The position numbers and the translations under genes are program-made. A stretch of DNA of 64,000 bases from Pyrrhosoma nymphula (lineage: Eukaryota > Arthropoda > Insecta > Odonata > Coenagrionidae), in NCBI GenBank assembly GCA_963573305.1, contig OY754336.1, positions 18,202,699 to 18,266,698 of the forward strand, written 5' to 3'. Shown piece by piece: positions 1 to 12,679 of the stretch. The notes below the pieces were generated by a model, which was given only the letters and a program-made list of their open reading frames with translations, searched no databases and was not told the origin of the DNA. How positions within the stretch are numbered: position 1 is the stretch's first letter; the number at the start of each line of letters is the position of its first letter.

Positions 1-745
1 GCGAAGCGAATAGGCACGGGCTTCCAGCAGAGAGCGTCGCGTCGGGCAGAAGGACAAAACACCGCACGGACTGCTCGCTCTCGCTGGGGCTAGAAAAAGG
101 ATGCCGCAGAAACGTGAGATGGCAACTTTAATGACGTGAGAGAATAATCCCAGCAGCGACCATGAATTCTCGATGACCATTAAGAGAGAGACGTGAACAT
201 AAAATCGGTAGAAAGGACACGAAAGTGTCGAAACTTTCTACTGAGGAAAAAAGCATCGAACATAAAAAACATCGACGACAGGAAAATCGGACTTTCCAGA
301 AATTAAGCGTACTGTAAAATGGAGATCGCTCCATTAGGGAGAATAAACAACTAATCAATCCGAAATTAGTAAATAAATAATGATTATAGGTAATTACAAG
401 ATTACAATTTACCCACCACTGCTCGAGTATCACAATTTTACGACACACCGAGGACGCATCGGTATTTAAGCACTCAGTGACGCACCTCAGCTGATTAGAA
501 AATGCATGACACTCAGCCAATACTGCGGACGACGCAGAAAAAAGCAGGAGTAATAGATGAGATGCAGAGCCACCCGAGGGCGCACGTCAAAGGAGGGAAA
601 GAGGAGCCCTGTCTCACTCGTGCGCACTCATTGAGCGGTCGAACCCAGCGGCGGACGTTATCTAATTAAACGGCCGAAATTAACAACAACCTTTTCGCCG
701 AATATCTCGCCTCCTCCCTTCCTCGGCATGGGCGAACAAATGAAA
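1..745. other. no gene recognised
   Basis: The first 120 bases and bases 540-720 are moderately GC- and CpG-rich; the part between is AT-rich. One reverse-strand open frame of 130 codons (128-520) has no recognisable motif and looks like chance. Confidence 0.5.
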
Positions 746-1900
746 TCAAGGCGAGCGGAAAGGGAAACAAAAAAGGGTCAATGAATCAAAAAGAAAACGA
801 TGAAAGGACATTGAGGGAAAAGAAAGAACCGTAACGATGATAGCTGAGGAGAACGAAAATGTAAACGCGAGGGAGAGGGGGAGAGGGAAAAGAGGGGAGA
901 GGTAAGGTATGAGGAGGAAGATTGGGGGAGAGGAGGGGAAAGTGGGAAGGAGGGAGGAGTGATCGAAAAACGTTGGCCGTGGCGAGAGATGGGTTGAGGA
1001 GTTTGTGGGATGGGATCGGAGGGGGTGGAAGGGAGAGAAGATGAGGGGAAGGGGGACCTTTGGAATTCGGTGGAGAGGAGGGACGGGGAGCGCACGGCCG
1101 GGCAAAGGGTGGTTTGGGAGGGAGGTTGCTCGTAGGGAGGGGAGGGAGGGCGAGGGGTCGGCAGACGGGACGGGGAAGGAGGGGAGGAGGCGGAGGGAGG
1201 CAGTAAAAATCCTACGGTTCGTTGACCCTTAAAAACCCATCTCACTCCTCACGCCGCCTCTTGAGAGACCACCTCAACCTCCCAGCAGTGCCCACACCGC
1301 CGCCGTCCGACGCCACCCCACCCACCCCCCCCCCTTTCCACGGAGCCCCCGCAGCAACCCCCCCCCCCCTTCGCCTCCAAAGTGACCGACGCAACTTTAA
1401 TAAACAGTCCCTCCCCACCCCCCTTCTATACTCCTCCCAACCGCTTCCATCAAAACCCCTCCACCCACCCACCCACCATCCCCCGAAGAGCCCACCTCTC
1501 TCTCTCTCTCCTTCGCAGGCAGACCTTTGGTAAAAAGATTTATGGGGAAGCAAGGGAGGAGGGAGGAGTCAATGCCAAGAGAGTATAAGGCTGGGAGGAA
1601 TGGAGGAGTATTGAGAAGATGAGGAGGTGTGGGAGGGAGGGAGAGGAGGGGGATGAGGGGAGGCGTGAAAGTCGGGACGGGAGAGAGACAAATGATGATA
1701 ACTAGGAGCGGCAGGGGTCCGCGCGCGAGACTAGAAGAGAGAAAGAGGAAAAATGGTCGAGGGAGGATATTCAAAGTACGATCAGCGTGCTCTCGCCGGC
1801 TCGCTCGCCCGCACACACATACATACAGATGAAGGGACTCAAACATAACTACCTCCACCTCGAGACGAGACCTAGAATTGAAGCGCGGCAACCACGACCA
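746..1900. other. GC-rich polypurine/polypyrimidine island
   Basis: The plus strand is nearly all purine (GGGA, GGAG, GAGG runs) from about 830 to 1210, switches to pyrimidine (CCCACC, CTCTCT) from about 1240 to 1520, then returns to purine to about 1760. Four G-runs packed at 1135-1163 could form a G-quadruplex. Open frames here encode only Ser/Pro/Gly/Arg low-complexity sequence and are not genes. A CpG-rich regulatory or promoter-like region is possible, but no TATA box or splice-linked exon was found. Confidence 0.6.
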
Positions 1901-4258
1901 CCATCGGCCCACGTAAACGCTCAATCATCTCCAACCGTTAACTACACGACCGCCAAGCCGACTGAAGGCTAATTACGATTGGTGCTATGTTCGCATAATC
2001 CTTAAGCTCCCCTAAGCGCACATCGAAATTTTTTTATATCACCCTATAGCCATCGGAGGAAAATGACAACTTTCAGGAGGCAATCCATTAAGATAACATA
2101 ATGTCTTTCTGCATTAATTCACTTAATTCCTAACGACACTTTACGCTAAACATTTTGAATGCAAAGCTTTTTAAGATGCATTTAACAAGTAATGCCAGAG
2201 CAAAATCCAACTCCATTTAGAGGATGATCAACTAATATCGTTACGAGCAAATATGCTTCCTTAAATACCACCCACTAGCTCTTCAATGCCTGTGGCATCA
2301 AAGCGGCGGGGAGGAAAAATCTGGCAAATGGTGCTCTCAAAATTTAGAATTGCCATTCCCACACAGCACTGTTATGCTCCATAGCAATCATGACTTAGGG
2401 GATGAAATTCAAACTAAATTGCTAAATGGTTTTCAATAATTAGTAACATATAAACCCAAATCCATCTATTACGCATCACGTCACGCCAACGCACGTTCTT
2501 TTAAGGACTTTACCGCTAATCAGATGAAAAGGAATATCTGTGAGACATAACATTCTCCGCATGTTTGCGCACTATCAAATAACTAGTTAACTAGTTTAAC
2601 AACAAGTTAATAGTGTTTGACTCCAAATAACTAGTATAACTTCAAGATAGGTCTTTCGCGCACGAATTCACTTTCCTTAAAACAAGAAAATCCAAATGAT
2701 ACATGGGAAATTACTCGAAATGTGCTTGCGATGTCAAAAATTTAAAAAACTATTATGCATTTAAGATGTTTATGCTAATCAATCAAATATTGGCAATTAA
2801 GTTCCAAAGCAGGACTATATAAGGTAAATGTGGTAATCATTTAACGAGATATATTCGTAATGTCATTTGCAAGCCTTGCCTCACTCACTGCCGAAAAGCA
2901 TCGCAAACTCAAAGAAAGGAGCAACTAATTAGCGAGGCTTCAATTCCAAAAATCAATCGGGTAATCTCTTCGGACGCAGAGTGCTTCAACGCCAAAACAC
3001 CAGACGGGTGTAACCCTCCCCCCCTCACACTTAGTGGATCACACGCCAACAAATGTTTACAAATAATTTTTCCGGCCCCGCGTGCCGTCGCACTTTGAAC
3101 AAACCCTTCGACAACCGTGAGAGTGGTGATGGCTGCCAAAAGTGGGAGAGAAGGCAGCGGGGCTCGCTAGATACGGACCAGCACCAAAAGCAAGAAGGGG
3201 GGGAGAGTTGGTCAATTAAACAACCGGGTGCTCCGTTATTTCCAAGCGAGGGATAATCACCATAAATATATTCCGCCGCTCCTTAAACCCTTCCGACGAT
3301 AATGAACCGATTTTCGAACGTCAAGAACCTGAGCGACGGAAAGATTATTGCGCAATAAAAGATAGCGAGGTAGGTAGATCACGAGTGGGACATATATAAC
3401 GCATAACGAGGACGAGGGCCACGTAAAAAGGGGTGGTCAGGGACGGTCGGACTCGACCGTGTTTTTTTTCCTTTCGGGAGAGATGAGCGGCGAAAGAAAC
3501 ACCTTCGGAGTAGCATCACAGTGGCTCCAATGGGGAGACCTTTCATTTTCACTTTTTTTTACCATTCCCGTTCCAAATTCTGGAGGAATATATTGCACTT
3601 CCGATGGCTTCAGATGACTCCCATGGCTTCTCTTACGCGAGGGACAAATGCAGAGCGATTATCTCGATCAGGCAGTTTTGAATCCGATAAAAATATTGGC
3701 ACGACCAAGGGGATTATATATTCGAACGAAGAATCCGAAGGCCCGCAATGCACTTTCATAATTAAATCAACGCGAAGGATACGGCGTAAAAAACGGATGA
3801 GTAATCGCACCTCCTTCAGATGCTGGTTTAAAGCAGGGCCGAATGAAGCCGAAGGGAGTTTCTCATAGCTAATGGCTCGATCACTCCGCGATAAATTACC
3901 GCGCAACTTGCGTATGCGCATATTAAATGACCGTGCTATCTATTAAAACGGCATTAAATCTGCAACTAATCACACGCTACATCATATTACGGGACATGTT
4001 GAAATGTCTCGTGCAATCAAATTACAATAAGCATACCCGAAAACATAACGAATAAGATATGTCTTTCGAAAATTGAGCCTTCGCTTTTTAATGCAGAAAT
4101 TCAGGTGAAAATCATAAGTAGGCATACGCCACATTATTAGGGAGCAACATTAGTCAGTGAATACGGGCTGGAATGAAAGGGGAAACAATTATTTAACGCA
4201 ATGGAGAGCTCAGTTACCACTTTCGGAGGTTTTATCGTGGATAGAGTATTTTTTCCGG
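1901..4258. other. AT-rich sequence, nothing recognised
   Basis: No gene, RNA or transposon end could be identified. The only local structure seen is overlapping AACTAGTT palindromes near 2581-2597 with a related ACTAGT a little downstream. Open frames at 3521-3868 (+) and 3610-3921 (-) overlap each other and show no domain. Confidence 0.4.
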
Positions 4259-4362
4259 GAGGAAAGTTAGATGAATTTTCAGCACACCTTTTTCCACATG
4301 TAGCTTTATTTATGTATGCTTAAAGTGGGAAAAGCTGAGCTGAAAATTAATCTAACTTTCCT
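4259..4362. repeat. foldback (imperfect inverted repeat)
   Basis: Arms at 4261-4295 and 4327-4361 are inverted copies of about 35 bases with few mismatches (GGAAAGTTAG... against ...CTAACTTTCC), separated by about 31 bases. It lies 11 bases upstream of a motif (4373-4397, ending ACGCCGGAAAC) that recurs beside the next foldback (4901-4924) and at 12652-12675, so these inverted repeats probably belong to one family. Confidence 0.75.
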
Positions 4363-4725
4363 ACTGTGAAAGACTTCCACAAAGCTACGCCGGAAACCGT
4401 TTCTTATACATTCTATTACTTTCCGATTAATTTTCGAAGAAAAAACGGTGGAAGAAAATATTCTGTGGAAGAGAAACACTGCGCGTATCTCTGTGAACAC
4501 ACCGAATGGCGATGATCATCGTAGAAATCAAACACCTTCCAATCGCCACAAATACCACGATTCGTGGTGTTGAAAATATAGTTCCTTGGATAATACCTGA
4601 GGAAATTTCATTTCCAACACTCTAAAACATTACATCTCAAAGAAATAAATGCTTCAGCTGCCTTCAGAAATTTCATTATAAAGTAAAAGTAAATCAAGTA
4701 GCACTCCATTTTTAATCACAATTGT

Positions 4726-4892
4726 CATTTTGATTAAAACGGCTAAACTTTGTTTTTCCCACGTTACATTTTAATTTCCACGACCATGGTTTCGACGGTT
4801 AACGTCATCATCAGGTTAGCCGTCGAAACTATGGCCGTGAAAGTTAAAATTTAACGTGGAAAAAACAATACTTAACTTTTTAAATCAAAATG
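4726..4892. repeat. foldback element with hammerhead-like centre
   Basis: Inverted arms of roughly 75-80 bases (4726-4803 and 4815-4892) begin and end with CATTTTGATT/AATCAAAATG and close over an 11-base loop. The perfect central part pairs TTTCGACGG with its complement. No terminal signature of a known DNA transposon superfamily and no target duplication is obvious. The loop and one arm together carry the hammerhead-like core listed separately. Confidence 0.85.
4782..4814 (-). ncRNA. hammerhead-ribozyme-like core
   Basis: Read on the minus strand: CTGATGA (4814-4808), stem II GACG/CGTC around a TTAAC loop, GAAA (4793-4790), then ACC-AT-GGT as a 3-bp stem III and C as the cleavage nucleotide before GTGG. 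All invariant core bases of a type-I hammerhead are present. Stem I is weak because the same bases also pair within the foldback. Activity is inference. Confidence 0.5.
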
Positions 4893-4924
4893 AATAGTAA
4901 GTTCCATAAAGTCACGCCGGAAAC

Positions 4925-7507
4925 CACCAACACAATTGCCATGATACAACTAACTACCAGCGGATTAAAAACAAATGAAAGAGGCAATATAATGGAAGCC
5001 CACTGGCTATATTTCCTAAGGACAGAATGACTTGTATCGACGTCATTCTCGCATTCATTTGCTCATGATACAAGAAAGATCATTTCGTACTGACAGCCAG
5101 GTTGTACCCATATATGAGAGTCGCTAATATCCCGTGGCGCGAAGAATAGATCAATTAATTCTCGATTATAGTCGCCCTTATCACAATTTCGGTGGTATGT
5201 CATTGAGATGTAATAATATTCAGACTAGAGTCAGAAACAGTTCACCTTCCTGTCAGGAGGTCCGGCATGCACGAACGCAATTCCATAAGTGTGGATAAAA
5301 TGTAAGGCTAATGTCCGCCATTCCATCATAAATGGGGGAATCAAAATATTCCAGCGTCTCAGTCATATTATGTTTCTAGTTGGATCTAACGAGTGCCTAA
5401 CCCAAGCTAAGCATTGAATACTAGACAAACATCAAAAAGAGATGAAAATTATAATTTTAATAACCCACCCTTGAAATATATAAACAACTAGAATAATCCA
5501 ACTCAATATTATAAACTCATCATAAACTGGAACAAGATTTACTACATAATATCCAGCACAGATCTTCCGATTCTTTTCTTCAGAACTACATTTAAGCTCG
5601 ATACCCTTTTTAAATGGGAGCTAAAATCGCTTTAGAGCACGGTATCATTACAAAAGAATAACTGTTTGAGACTTCACTGCCCTACATTCAGTAACAAGAT
5701 TTATCCCTTCGCAGCCCCGTTTCCTTCTTCTACCTGTGTTATTACAAAACCAAAAATCTAACCACTTATCTATTCGCAGTACCATGAAATAATTCCATAT
5801 GAATGTCTGTACATGATAAAAAAAATAACTACGATACGTTGAGGAAAAAATATCTCAGGAATTTTAATAAAACAGTATTTATGTAACTGAACTCATGTTG
5901 AGCGTCGATTCAGTCTTCGAGAGCTTAGGGAAAGTTTTCGTAGTTTTGAAAATGAATAGTCCGCGGCAGGCAGGATACGTACTTTGCGGACGTTGAGCAG
6001 CAGCCAATAGCACCGCTTCCCGGCCAATGGCCGTTGACAAAGGAGTGGTCATTTTACGGAATCAAAATGGGGTAACCACGGTGATCATGAGAGGGGGGGA
6101 AATAACAGGACGCACCCATAGGTTACAATCTGTAGAAAGGACTGATGCGGGCGGAGAGGATACGAAGGAAAGGAGCTACTTGAATAGCCACAAAAAGATT
6201 CTCTTCAATCGCTACGTCTTCCGACCACACATACGAGATACCACCCATTACTGATGAGAAAAAAGTCATTCATCCAGTCCAACTAAGAAAACCTACCTCT
6301 TCTCCGCCAATCCAGTCGCTCCGCCTCCGTCAATCAAGCAGTGCGAGTGTATTTGTTTACACTTTTGTCAATCACAAACGCTGTCTACGGCCTTTCACAC
6401 TTGGAAACAGCTATCTTCAACAGTTCGGCAATAAGTAAGTCTACACCGTGAAATAGGAATGAGATAAGATCCACACTGCCACGAGAAATTGACGGAACAC
6501 GCATTGAATGGGGTTGAGGAATAAAGGCTGCCGCGTGAAGTGACCTAGGTAGTTTGAGCAAAACCTTTCTCTATTCATAATAGAAGCAAAATTAGTTTTT
6601 TATTTTAAAATTTAAGCAGTTATAAAAGAAGCATGAATAAAATAAAGTAATAATGATGACGCAAAAACTTTATTATCTCGGCAGAACTCCTCAATTAAAT
6701 TATTTGCGGCTTAAACTCATTTGTTTTAATCCGTTCACTGAAAATGCCTTCACAACTGGAGTTTTTTATACGATTTTATGAAAAGTATTTCGGTGATTAA
6801 TAAATTTGTTTTTTTTAATACGAACTGTACACTGTTACATTTCTGACGCGGTCTTAACGTCGGAACATGCTCATTTTTTTAAATGTCTCCTTGGAGCACA
6901 GCCGTGCCATATTCCATGAAAAACGGCTGATGCATTGAGAAAATAAATACTTGAGAAAATACGCGTCTCGAAAAGTAGAGCCATACCTTGCAGATATTTT
7001 CGTATCACTAGAAAGATGAAATTTTTCTCTTTATAGGGAATATAGCATTGAAGTTTAAGAGTAATGATATCTCGCTCAAACAAAGGGGTGACCGGTTCGA
7101 ATCCTTCACGGCCGCTTCTTCGATGCAGTCAGTCGGATGCACGCCCACGCACCCTTTTTCTCGCGCCGCTTCCAATAACTCACGAAAGATGTCAGTCACC
7201 TCTTAAACCGCTCAATTAAGTCCCCTTCTGGCTGTCGCCTAATGAAAGACGAGCATTCAGATGCGTAGGTATGCGTGGAGGAAATGAAGACGTGCGGTGA
7301 AAAAAAATACACTCGTTGAATGCACTCGCACGTAAACACAGTCCATTTTCCCTCGCGCCTTTTCTCCGCCCCACCCTTCACGCTCTCCTCCCATTCACAG
7401 CTCATTGCGTGAGCGCACCAATATTGCGGGGCATGAAGGGTGCAAAGCGAGGAGATGTGGAGGGGGACCAACCTATTAACTGCCCCTGGCGAGCGGGGGG
7501 AGATGTG
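4925..7507. other. AT-rich sequence, nothing certain
   Basis: No gene found. A 14-base match to the end of the TTAA-flanked element described at 16135 and 22858 (aggtagtttgagca, 6547-6560) lacks a partner end and may be a relic or chance. A tRNA B-box-like string (GGTTCGAATCC, about 7094-7104) has no matching A box. Confidence 0.4.
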
Positions 7508-7697
7508 CAGGCCGTTTTACACGGGGCACTCTTGCGCAGTTTAACGCATGGAAATTGCGAGAACGAGGGCACGGAATTAGAGCATGGTCTATTATCCTCT
7601 CTCTCTCTTCCGTGCATTTGCGCAGTCATTTAAGCAATTATCCGCTTTACACGACGCACTTTTCAATGCACATCCATGCATACATCAGGCTGTGCAG
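7508..7697 (+). repeat. dispersed repeat A, copy 1
   Basis: Aligns by eye, with many substitutions, to the reverse complement of 49150-49350. Shared landmarks in order are a GTTTnACACG string, GCGCAGTTTnACG, GGGCACGGAnTTnGAGCA, GCATTnGCGCAGTC and CATnCATCAG. The two halves of the unit also resemble each other (TTTACACG followed by GCAC). The class of element is unknown; it could be a short non-autonomous transposon. Confidence 0.6.
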
Positions 7698-8099
7698 AGA
7701 AGTGCCTGGTGTAAACGCCAGTGAGATCGGTGGGGACGGCGGGGAAGGTGAGCCAGCCCTGGACGAAGGAAGGCACGGTTCTTGAAACATGGGTACAATT
7801 CAGAGTTCTCTGCGACGCTATTATAATCATGATGCTACTGAAAGATGGTTTCCTATGAGAACGAAATATTCATAGAAAAGTAAGTTTGTTGGGATTAAAA
7901 AAAATCGATTAAAATACTAGAAGAGCAACTGATTTTCTAAATATTTACGCTTTTCTAATGCTAAAATAATAATTTTTATACTAAAGAATTCAACACTCAA
8001 ATGTTTAATCCAATTTTGGATATCTATCACAAAAAGATTAGCTTCACAAAGGCAGAGTCGCATTTTGACTGAACCGTCCACGGGAGCGTTTTCAGTCTA

Positions 8100-8960
8100 G
8101 TCACACGGCCTTGCGGAGGCACGGCTCCACATGAGCTAGCATCACAGCGCGTGCGCCCCTCAAGTTTCTCCGCACAAGCGGGCCGCCACAGAGGCCGCCT
8201 CCATACTCGACAAACGTCCGGAACCCCTGCCGCCCCCCTCGAAAACGACCCTATCAGTCAGCCTGTCATAAGCTTTCTCGAAAAAGAGCGCAAATTATGC
8301 AAAAATCACAGGGTGTCCGTCGCCCGATCGATCAGCGCGCGGATGCATCTCATCGCCGGACCAACCCGCCCACCTGCCCATCGCCATATCCCATCCCCCA
8401 CCCGACCCAAAAGGGGAGGGCAGAGTGCGCACACATAATAAGAAGGAGAAAAACAGCACCCATCCCCCTCACACTTCCAATTCGGGATGTTGGCATCATT
8501 TCTCTTTTTTTTTCTTTCTCCCTTCCCGTCCGCCGCTCGCCACTCGATCCTCTCCCGCGGGATAACCACACCCGGGACGGGAGCCCAGCCCTGGAGATCG
8601 GCGGTTCTTATCCCACGTCCTCATCGGACCTTGCGACGTCATCACCCGGGGCACGTCTCCTTTTGGGATGAGAGGTAGGGCGAGGGGGGGAAGGTGCTCT
8701 TCCCCACGAGGGCCGGCCACAGAGACGAGCGGGAGAGTGGGGCACTCGCTATGGCACCTTGAAGACAGTTGGGCGCTCGCAGAGGGCGTGTCCTCGGTGG
8801 AAATAAGAAGAGGACACCGTGGTCTCGCCCCTCCCTCCGCCAACCAATAAGGATGCCGAGCGCGGCCAACGGACACCCATCACCACGAAGGCAAGAGCGA
8901 GGCGATTCCGGCGAAATACATTCTTCAAGTCGCACCTACCAAACTTGATTTACATGCAAA
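8100..8960. other. GC- and CpG-rich island
   Basis: Strongly GC-rich relative to both sides, with C-rich (8150-8600) and G-rich (8660-8760) blocks. Several overlapping open frames on both strands are a by-product of low stop-codon density. No promoter motif or exon could be defended. Confidence 0.5.
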
Positions 8961-9370
8961 TTAATTTGAGGAGTACCTGCTCTGTGGCGGGAGATCGCAC
9001 TAACCTTAGGCTGCCACCGAATTAGCCCGTAAGTGCAAACGACGCCTGAGTCGATTTGGATTAAGGCCTTAAAAGATTAATGTTCATCTGTGGTTCGATC
9101 ATTATTCAACGACTGATGCCACAACGAGTTTTTCATGTTGGAAGTATTAAACTATGTTGATAAAATCAAAACCTAGAGGGATTCAAGTTTAAAAAAGGAA
9201 TGATACCAAAACATTTCGAAACATCGACTTTTGACGTATCGTTGTTGTACGTAAAGGACACTTTCAAGAGTTCAAGTGAACGCAGCATTTAAAGAAGTCC
9301 TCTCCGAAATGACAAAATTTGAATAAATACCCAAGATAAGAGAAACTTCCACACCTACATACGACCAAGT

Positions 9371-9500
9371 GACCCGCTGAAAGGGCGTGAGGCAGAGGGA
9401 ATTAGGACGCCAGCCATAAAAAGGGGAGGGAATAGGGAAAAGGAGCACAGGAACAGGGAAAGGCCGAAAGTGAACTTTATGTGTATTAGGACGCCATCAT
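9371..9500 (+). repeat. dispersed repeat B, copy 1
   Basis: Shares with 49641-49785, in the same order and orientation, the strings GAAAGGGCGTnAGGCAG, GGGAGGGAATAGGGAAAAGG, an ACAGGG block and AAAGTGAACT. That is a diverged copy about 130 bases long. In both places a copy of repeat A lies nearby, so A and B may be parts of one larger element. Confidence 0.65.
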
Positions 9501-10880
9501 AGCTCGGCGGTGGCAGTAGACGGTGATGAGCTCACCGCGGATGGAACATGACACCCCTTCAAAGCTCTGCGGTAGTTAATGAAATATGAACAATGAAAGA
9601 TAACCAAATGAAATATCGTAGGCGTCACAATAACAATGATCCCGACGTATATTTGTACATGCTTGTCATAAAAACGGCAAAATTTTTTATTATCAGTTGC
9701 ATTGGAGCGATAAAATAAATAAAAAGGTTGCAGTGTTTTCGCTGTTGCCATTAAGTGAAGCTAACGCTAACGTTTTTTTCATCATCATCAGCCAATTGTT
9801 ATTTTTAAAACCTGTCTCGGTCCACTACTCAGACAACACCAAGTGCTCAATTCGTGCATTTTATAATAATGGAATTGAGTGGAGACCAACCAACTTATTG
9901 TACGAGGTTATATGGTCATTTCCACATGAGCAGCTCTACTGCTCAAACATGCAATAAATCCACTACGAAATATCCTCCACATGAAGATGTCCACCCTGCT
10001 ATTGCGACATTGAGTATTTATGGCTAACGTTAAGAGTAAGGTACTATACAACTTCTTGGGATTGGCAATTTTCACAGACACGCAAGTAAAATAGTGTTGC
10101 CGTATCCTTCGGGAGGGCTATTTATGTTGAATGCTAGAGTAATTCTTCTAAAATCATCATAATTAAACCATAAAAAATATAATATTAAGTAAAAATAATT
10201 AGTATCAATAAAAATAAGCCATTTCTCCTGTCTTCGAAAACGGAACATCTCTACAGCCACCAAAGAAGGTTTCACTTTTGAAAGGCAGCGTGCTTCCCCG
10301 CTTCTTGGCCGCGGCCACCGCATGGAATTTCATCCGGGACGAATTTTTTGCGCAAGTCAGCGGTAGTCAGCGGCCAGTAGTCATGATATCTAAAGACATG
10401 CTCTCATCATAGCTTATTTCTGCCGCTGTGCCGCTGCCAGCGAGTTCTTAAGGCTCCCTTAGTGCCTCGCCCTGTTTTAGTGATTGTTACTAATGTTGTG
10501 CGGAAAGAAAGAGTTTTCGTCCTAGGAGACGATCCTGATTGTGACTGTCGAATAATGTTATTTTTAAAAGAGTCTGGGCTTTTTAACTCTTTGTGACCAA
10601 CCATTATTTGGTGTTTTATCTCACGCCCATTTTAATGTCAGTTGTGTTGCTTTTATTTGTCTATTTAATTATTTATTTTAAATAACTTGACACGGTGATG
10701 TTAGATTGACGTGGTGCGAATGACCTTAGTCGTCGAAGCACCCAAATACTACTACTACGAAAGAGTTTTTGTACATTTTTGTTTCGGCTGAGTATCTCTC
10801 TAAATTTTGTCAATGTAATGCAAGTTTAAATTAATATCCTCCACGTGATTCTCAAACTCAGGTGAGATGATAGCTCAAGA
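9501..10880. other. AT-rich sequence, nothing recognised
   Basis: No gene, tRNA or transposon terminus seen. The reverse-strand frames at 9497-9751 and 10072-10323 have no domain signature. Confidence 0.4.
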
Positions 10881-10883
10881 AAT

Positions 10884-11260
10884 CTTATCGTAGCCTCCGA
10901 GTTTCTAGCGCCTCCCTACCTTGTCCTTCCATCAGCTGCGAAACACTCGTAGTTCGTACGTAAAAGGTTTTAAGGAAGCGTGCGGCTTTTCTTTGTACGA
11001 TTTTCATTTCGCGTAATGAGTATTTTTGTGTAGGGCCCCAAATGCCCGCGACATACTCGAGATGTGCCCTTACTATGGCGGTTATCTTTCATACTAATGC
11101 GGTAGCGAGGGTGAAAGGGGGAAAAATTAAATAAATGGACCAAGAAGAGGCGAAGAGAATGCGCGGTGGTATGTTCCGAACATCCGATGAGGAACACTAG
11201 AGCCAGAGTAACACGATTGGCTTGATCAAGCATTAGACTTGGAATGTGAGCCGGTGCTTA
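10884..11260 (-). pseudogene. jockey-like LINE reverse transcriptase C-terminus, broken
   Basis: Translated on the minus strand, 11074-10884 gives VRAHLEYVAGIWGP, then KIVQRKAARF and a Gln-Leu-Met / Glu-Thr-Arg-Arg tail before a TAA at 10887. This is the classic end of jockey/CR1-like polymerases (L-V-R-P-x-L-E-Y-A-x-x-V-W, then V-Q-R-R-A-A-R-F). Upstream codons to about 11260 resemble the preceding KANRTLG region in a different frame, so at least one frameshift separates them. The catalytic palm (Y-x-D-D) is not present; this is a 5'-truncated, dead copy. The family is identified from motif order only. Confidence 0.75.
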
Positions 11261-11639
11261 CTGTTGACCACGGAATCTAGTATGATTTGAGTCGTCCTAG
11301 AAGTTTTCCGCGATTGTCGACTTTGTACTCGCGAGATCTTTCCGTTCATATCGTAGTGTGTGTCCACTATAATTTGAAATTAAGCTAACGTTGGCAGCTG
11401 GTGAACAAAACAACTGTCGGGAAATTTTAGCCTATTGTTTTCATCGCCAGAAAATTACTAATAGCCCCAAAGGATTATAAGAAGCGCTGATTTTATGAAG
11501 CGAATATCGCACAGCGACTGTAAAAGCTAACATGATTGATCGAAAACTTACTAGACCGTACTGAGAGCGAGTGGCAAAGAAGTATCGCATCAATTATAAA
11601 ATCTACTAGTAGTAGCTCAGCAAGTAGGATACCGTGAGT

Positions 11640-11716
11640 CATACCTTGTCCTGGGACGAGCATTAAATGCCTCGTGTAGAATAACTCCGTGCCACACACC
11701 CTAGAGGTGGCTTTCA
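11640..11716 (-). repeat. dispersed repeat C, copy 1 (possible LINE 3' region)
   Basis: On the minus strand this reads GCCACCTC..GGGTGTGTGGCACGG followed by ATTCTACAC and CTCGTCCCA. The same series occurs on the plus strand at 13727-13792. It lies about 380 bases upstream of the jockey-like fragment on the same strand. It may be untranslated retrotransposon or SINE sequence. Confidence 0.65.
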
Positions 11717-12042
11717 AGGTATTTCGTAGATGTAGATGATAGCGATCATGCTTGTTAGCCAGTATGCTGGTTGAGTATCACACGATACCTACCGGAAAGC
11801 TATCGCACTAGAGAGCATTCTCGAACTTTCACTGAATAGTATATCATGCGATACGGGCTAAAAACCCAGTTTGGCATTGAATGCTTGGCGTAAGTTAACG
11901 TGAGAACATGACTTACCAAAAGTAACTCAAGACTGAGTCAAGTATACATTGGCGGACTATCAAAGGGTGAATCGCATCGTGGGACACCGAAAATAGTTTT
12001 TTCACGGTCATTATTCAGGCCCTACCCGTTGAGATGACCGAT

Positions 12043-12240
12043 TCCAGACAAACGGTGGCAGCGGGGTAACGTCCTCGCCTGCTAACCCAAAGGTCGCGGG
12101 TTCGAATCCCGCCTGGGGAGGATTTTGCACTTCCCAGGGCATGGTTGTATGTGCTCGTCCATTCTTAATATTGTTAATACCCCGATATAAAGGCCAATGA
12201 GTGCTCTTTTTCGGTGGTTATTGAAAATAAATAAAACAAA
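12043..12240 (+). mobile_element. tRNA-derived SINE
   Basis: A tRNA-like head has an A-box-like GGTGGCAGCGGGGTAACG (12054-12071), an anticodon region CCTGCTAACC, and a perfect T-arm, GCGGG-TTCGAAT-CCCGC (12096-12112), which contains the Pol III B box. A non-tRNA body follows, with the string CCCAGGGCATGGTTGTATGT, and the unit ends in an A-rich tail (12224-12240). The anticodon stem pairs poorly, so it is not a functional tRNA. The body matches the minus-strand SINE at 42903-43086, which shows a shared family. Confidence 0.85.
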
Positions 12241-12500
12241 TGTACTTGCTTATCTTATCGCGCCCCACCATGGCTGTTGCAATAAGCTTAGATGTACCCT
12301 AAAGCTATACCTCAGAAAAAACACATGATTTTCAAAATGGAGTCGGACTTAATGAGCTCGCGAGGTAAGACCCGTTTCTAACAACATTTAGAAATCTTCT
12401 CGACGATACGAAGGCATGGAATGTGCACCTAAATTGTTACTAAACGACATGAAACAACCATAAATAATTGTTATAAAATATTAACATAATTTATGTTATT

Positions 12501-12536
12501 CACTACCGTGGTTTCGTAGTCGCAAAACATCAACAG
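12501..12536 (-). ncRNA. degenerate hammerhead-like core
   Basis: On the minus strand, CTGTTGATG, then GAAACCACGGTA: the ACC-AC-GGT stem III and UA cleavage dinucleotide are kept, while stem II and one core base are damaged. The flank at 12652-12675 carries the ACAAAGTTACxCCxGAAAC motif found beside the 4.8-kb foldback, which supports common origin. Confidence 0.4.
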
Positions 12537-12679
12537 ATGTGAGCGTGAATGGGGTGAGACTTGATGATATCTTACAGAATCTTGATATGATTCTTATAAA
12601 AAAATTCATTTTGATACACTTAGTTATTTACTTTAATTTCATAGCAAAGTAGTTCCACAAAGTTACACCAGAAACAGGT

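Noticed and set aside
6547..6560. Match to one end of the TTAA-flanked element
   Set aside because: Only 14 bases, no TTAA and no opposite end nearby.
7086..7110. B-box-like GGTTCGAATCC suggesting a tRNA or SINE
   Set aside because: No A box or anticodon arm at the right distance upstream; only a fragment at best.
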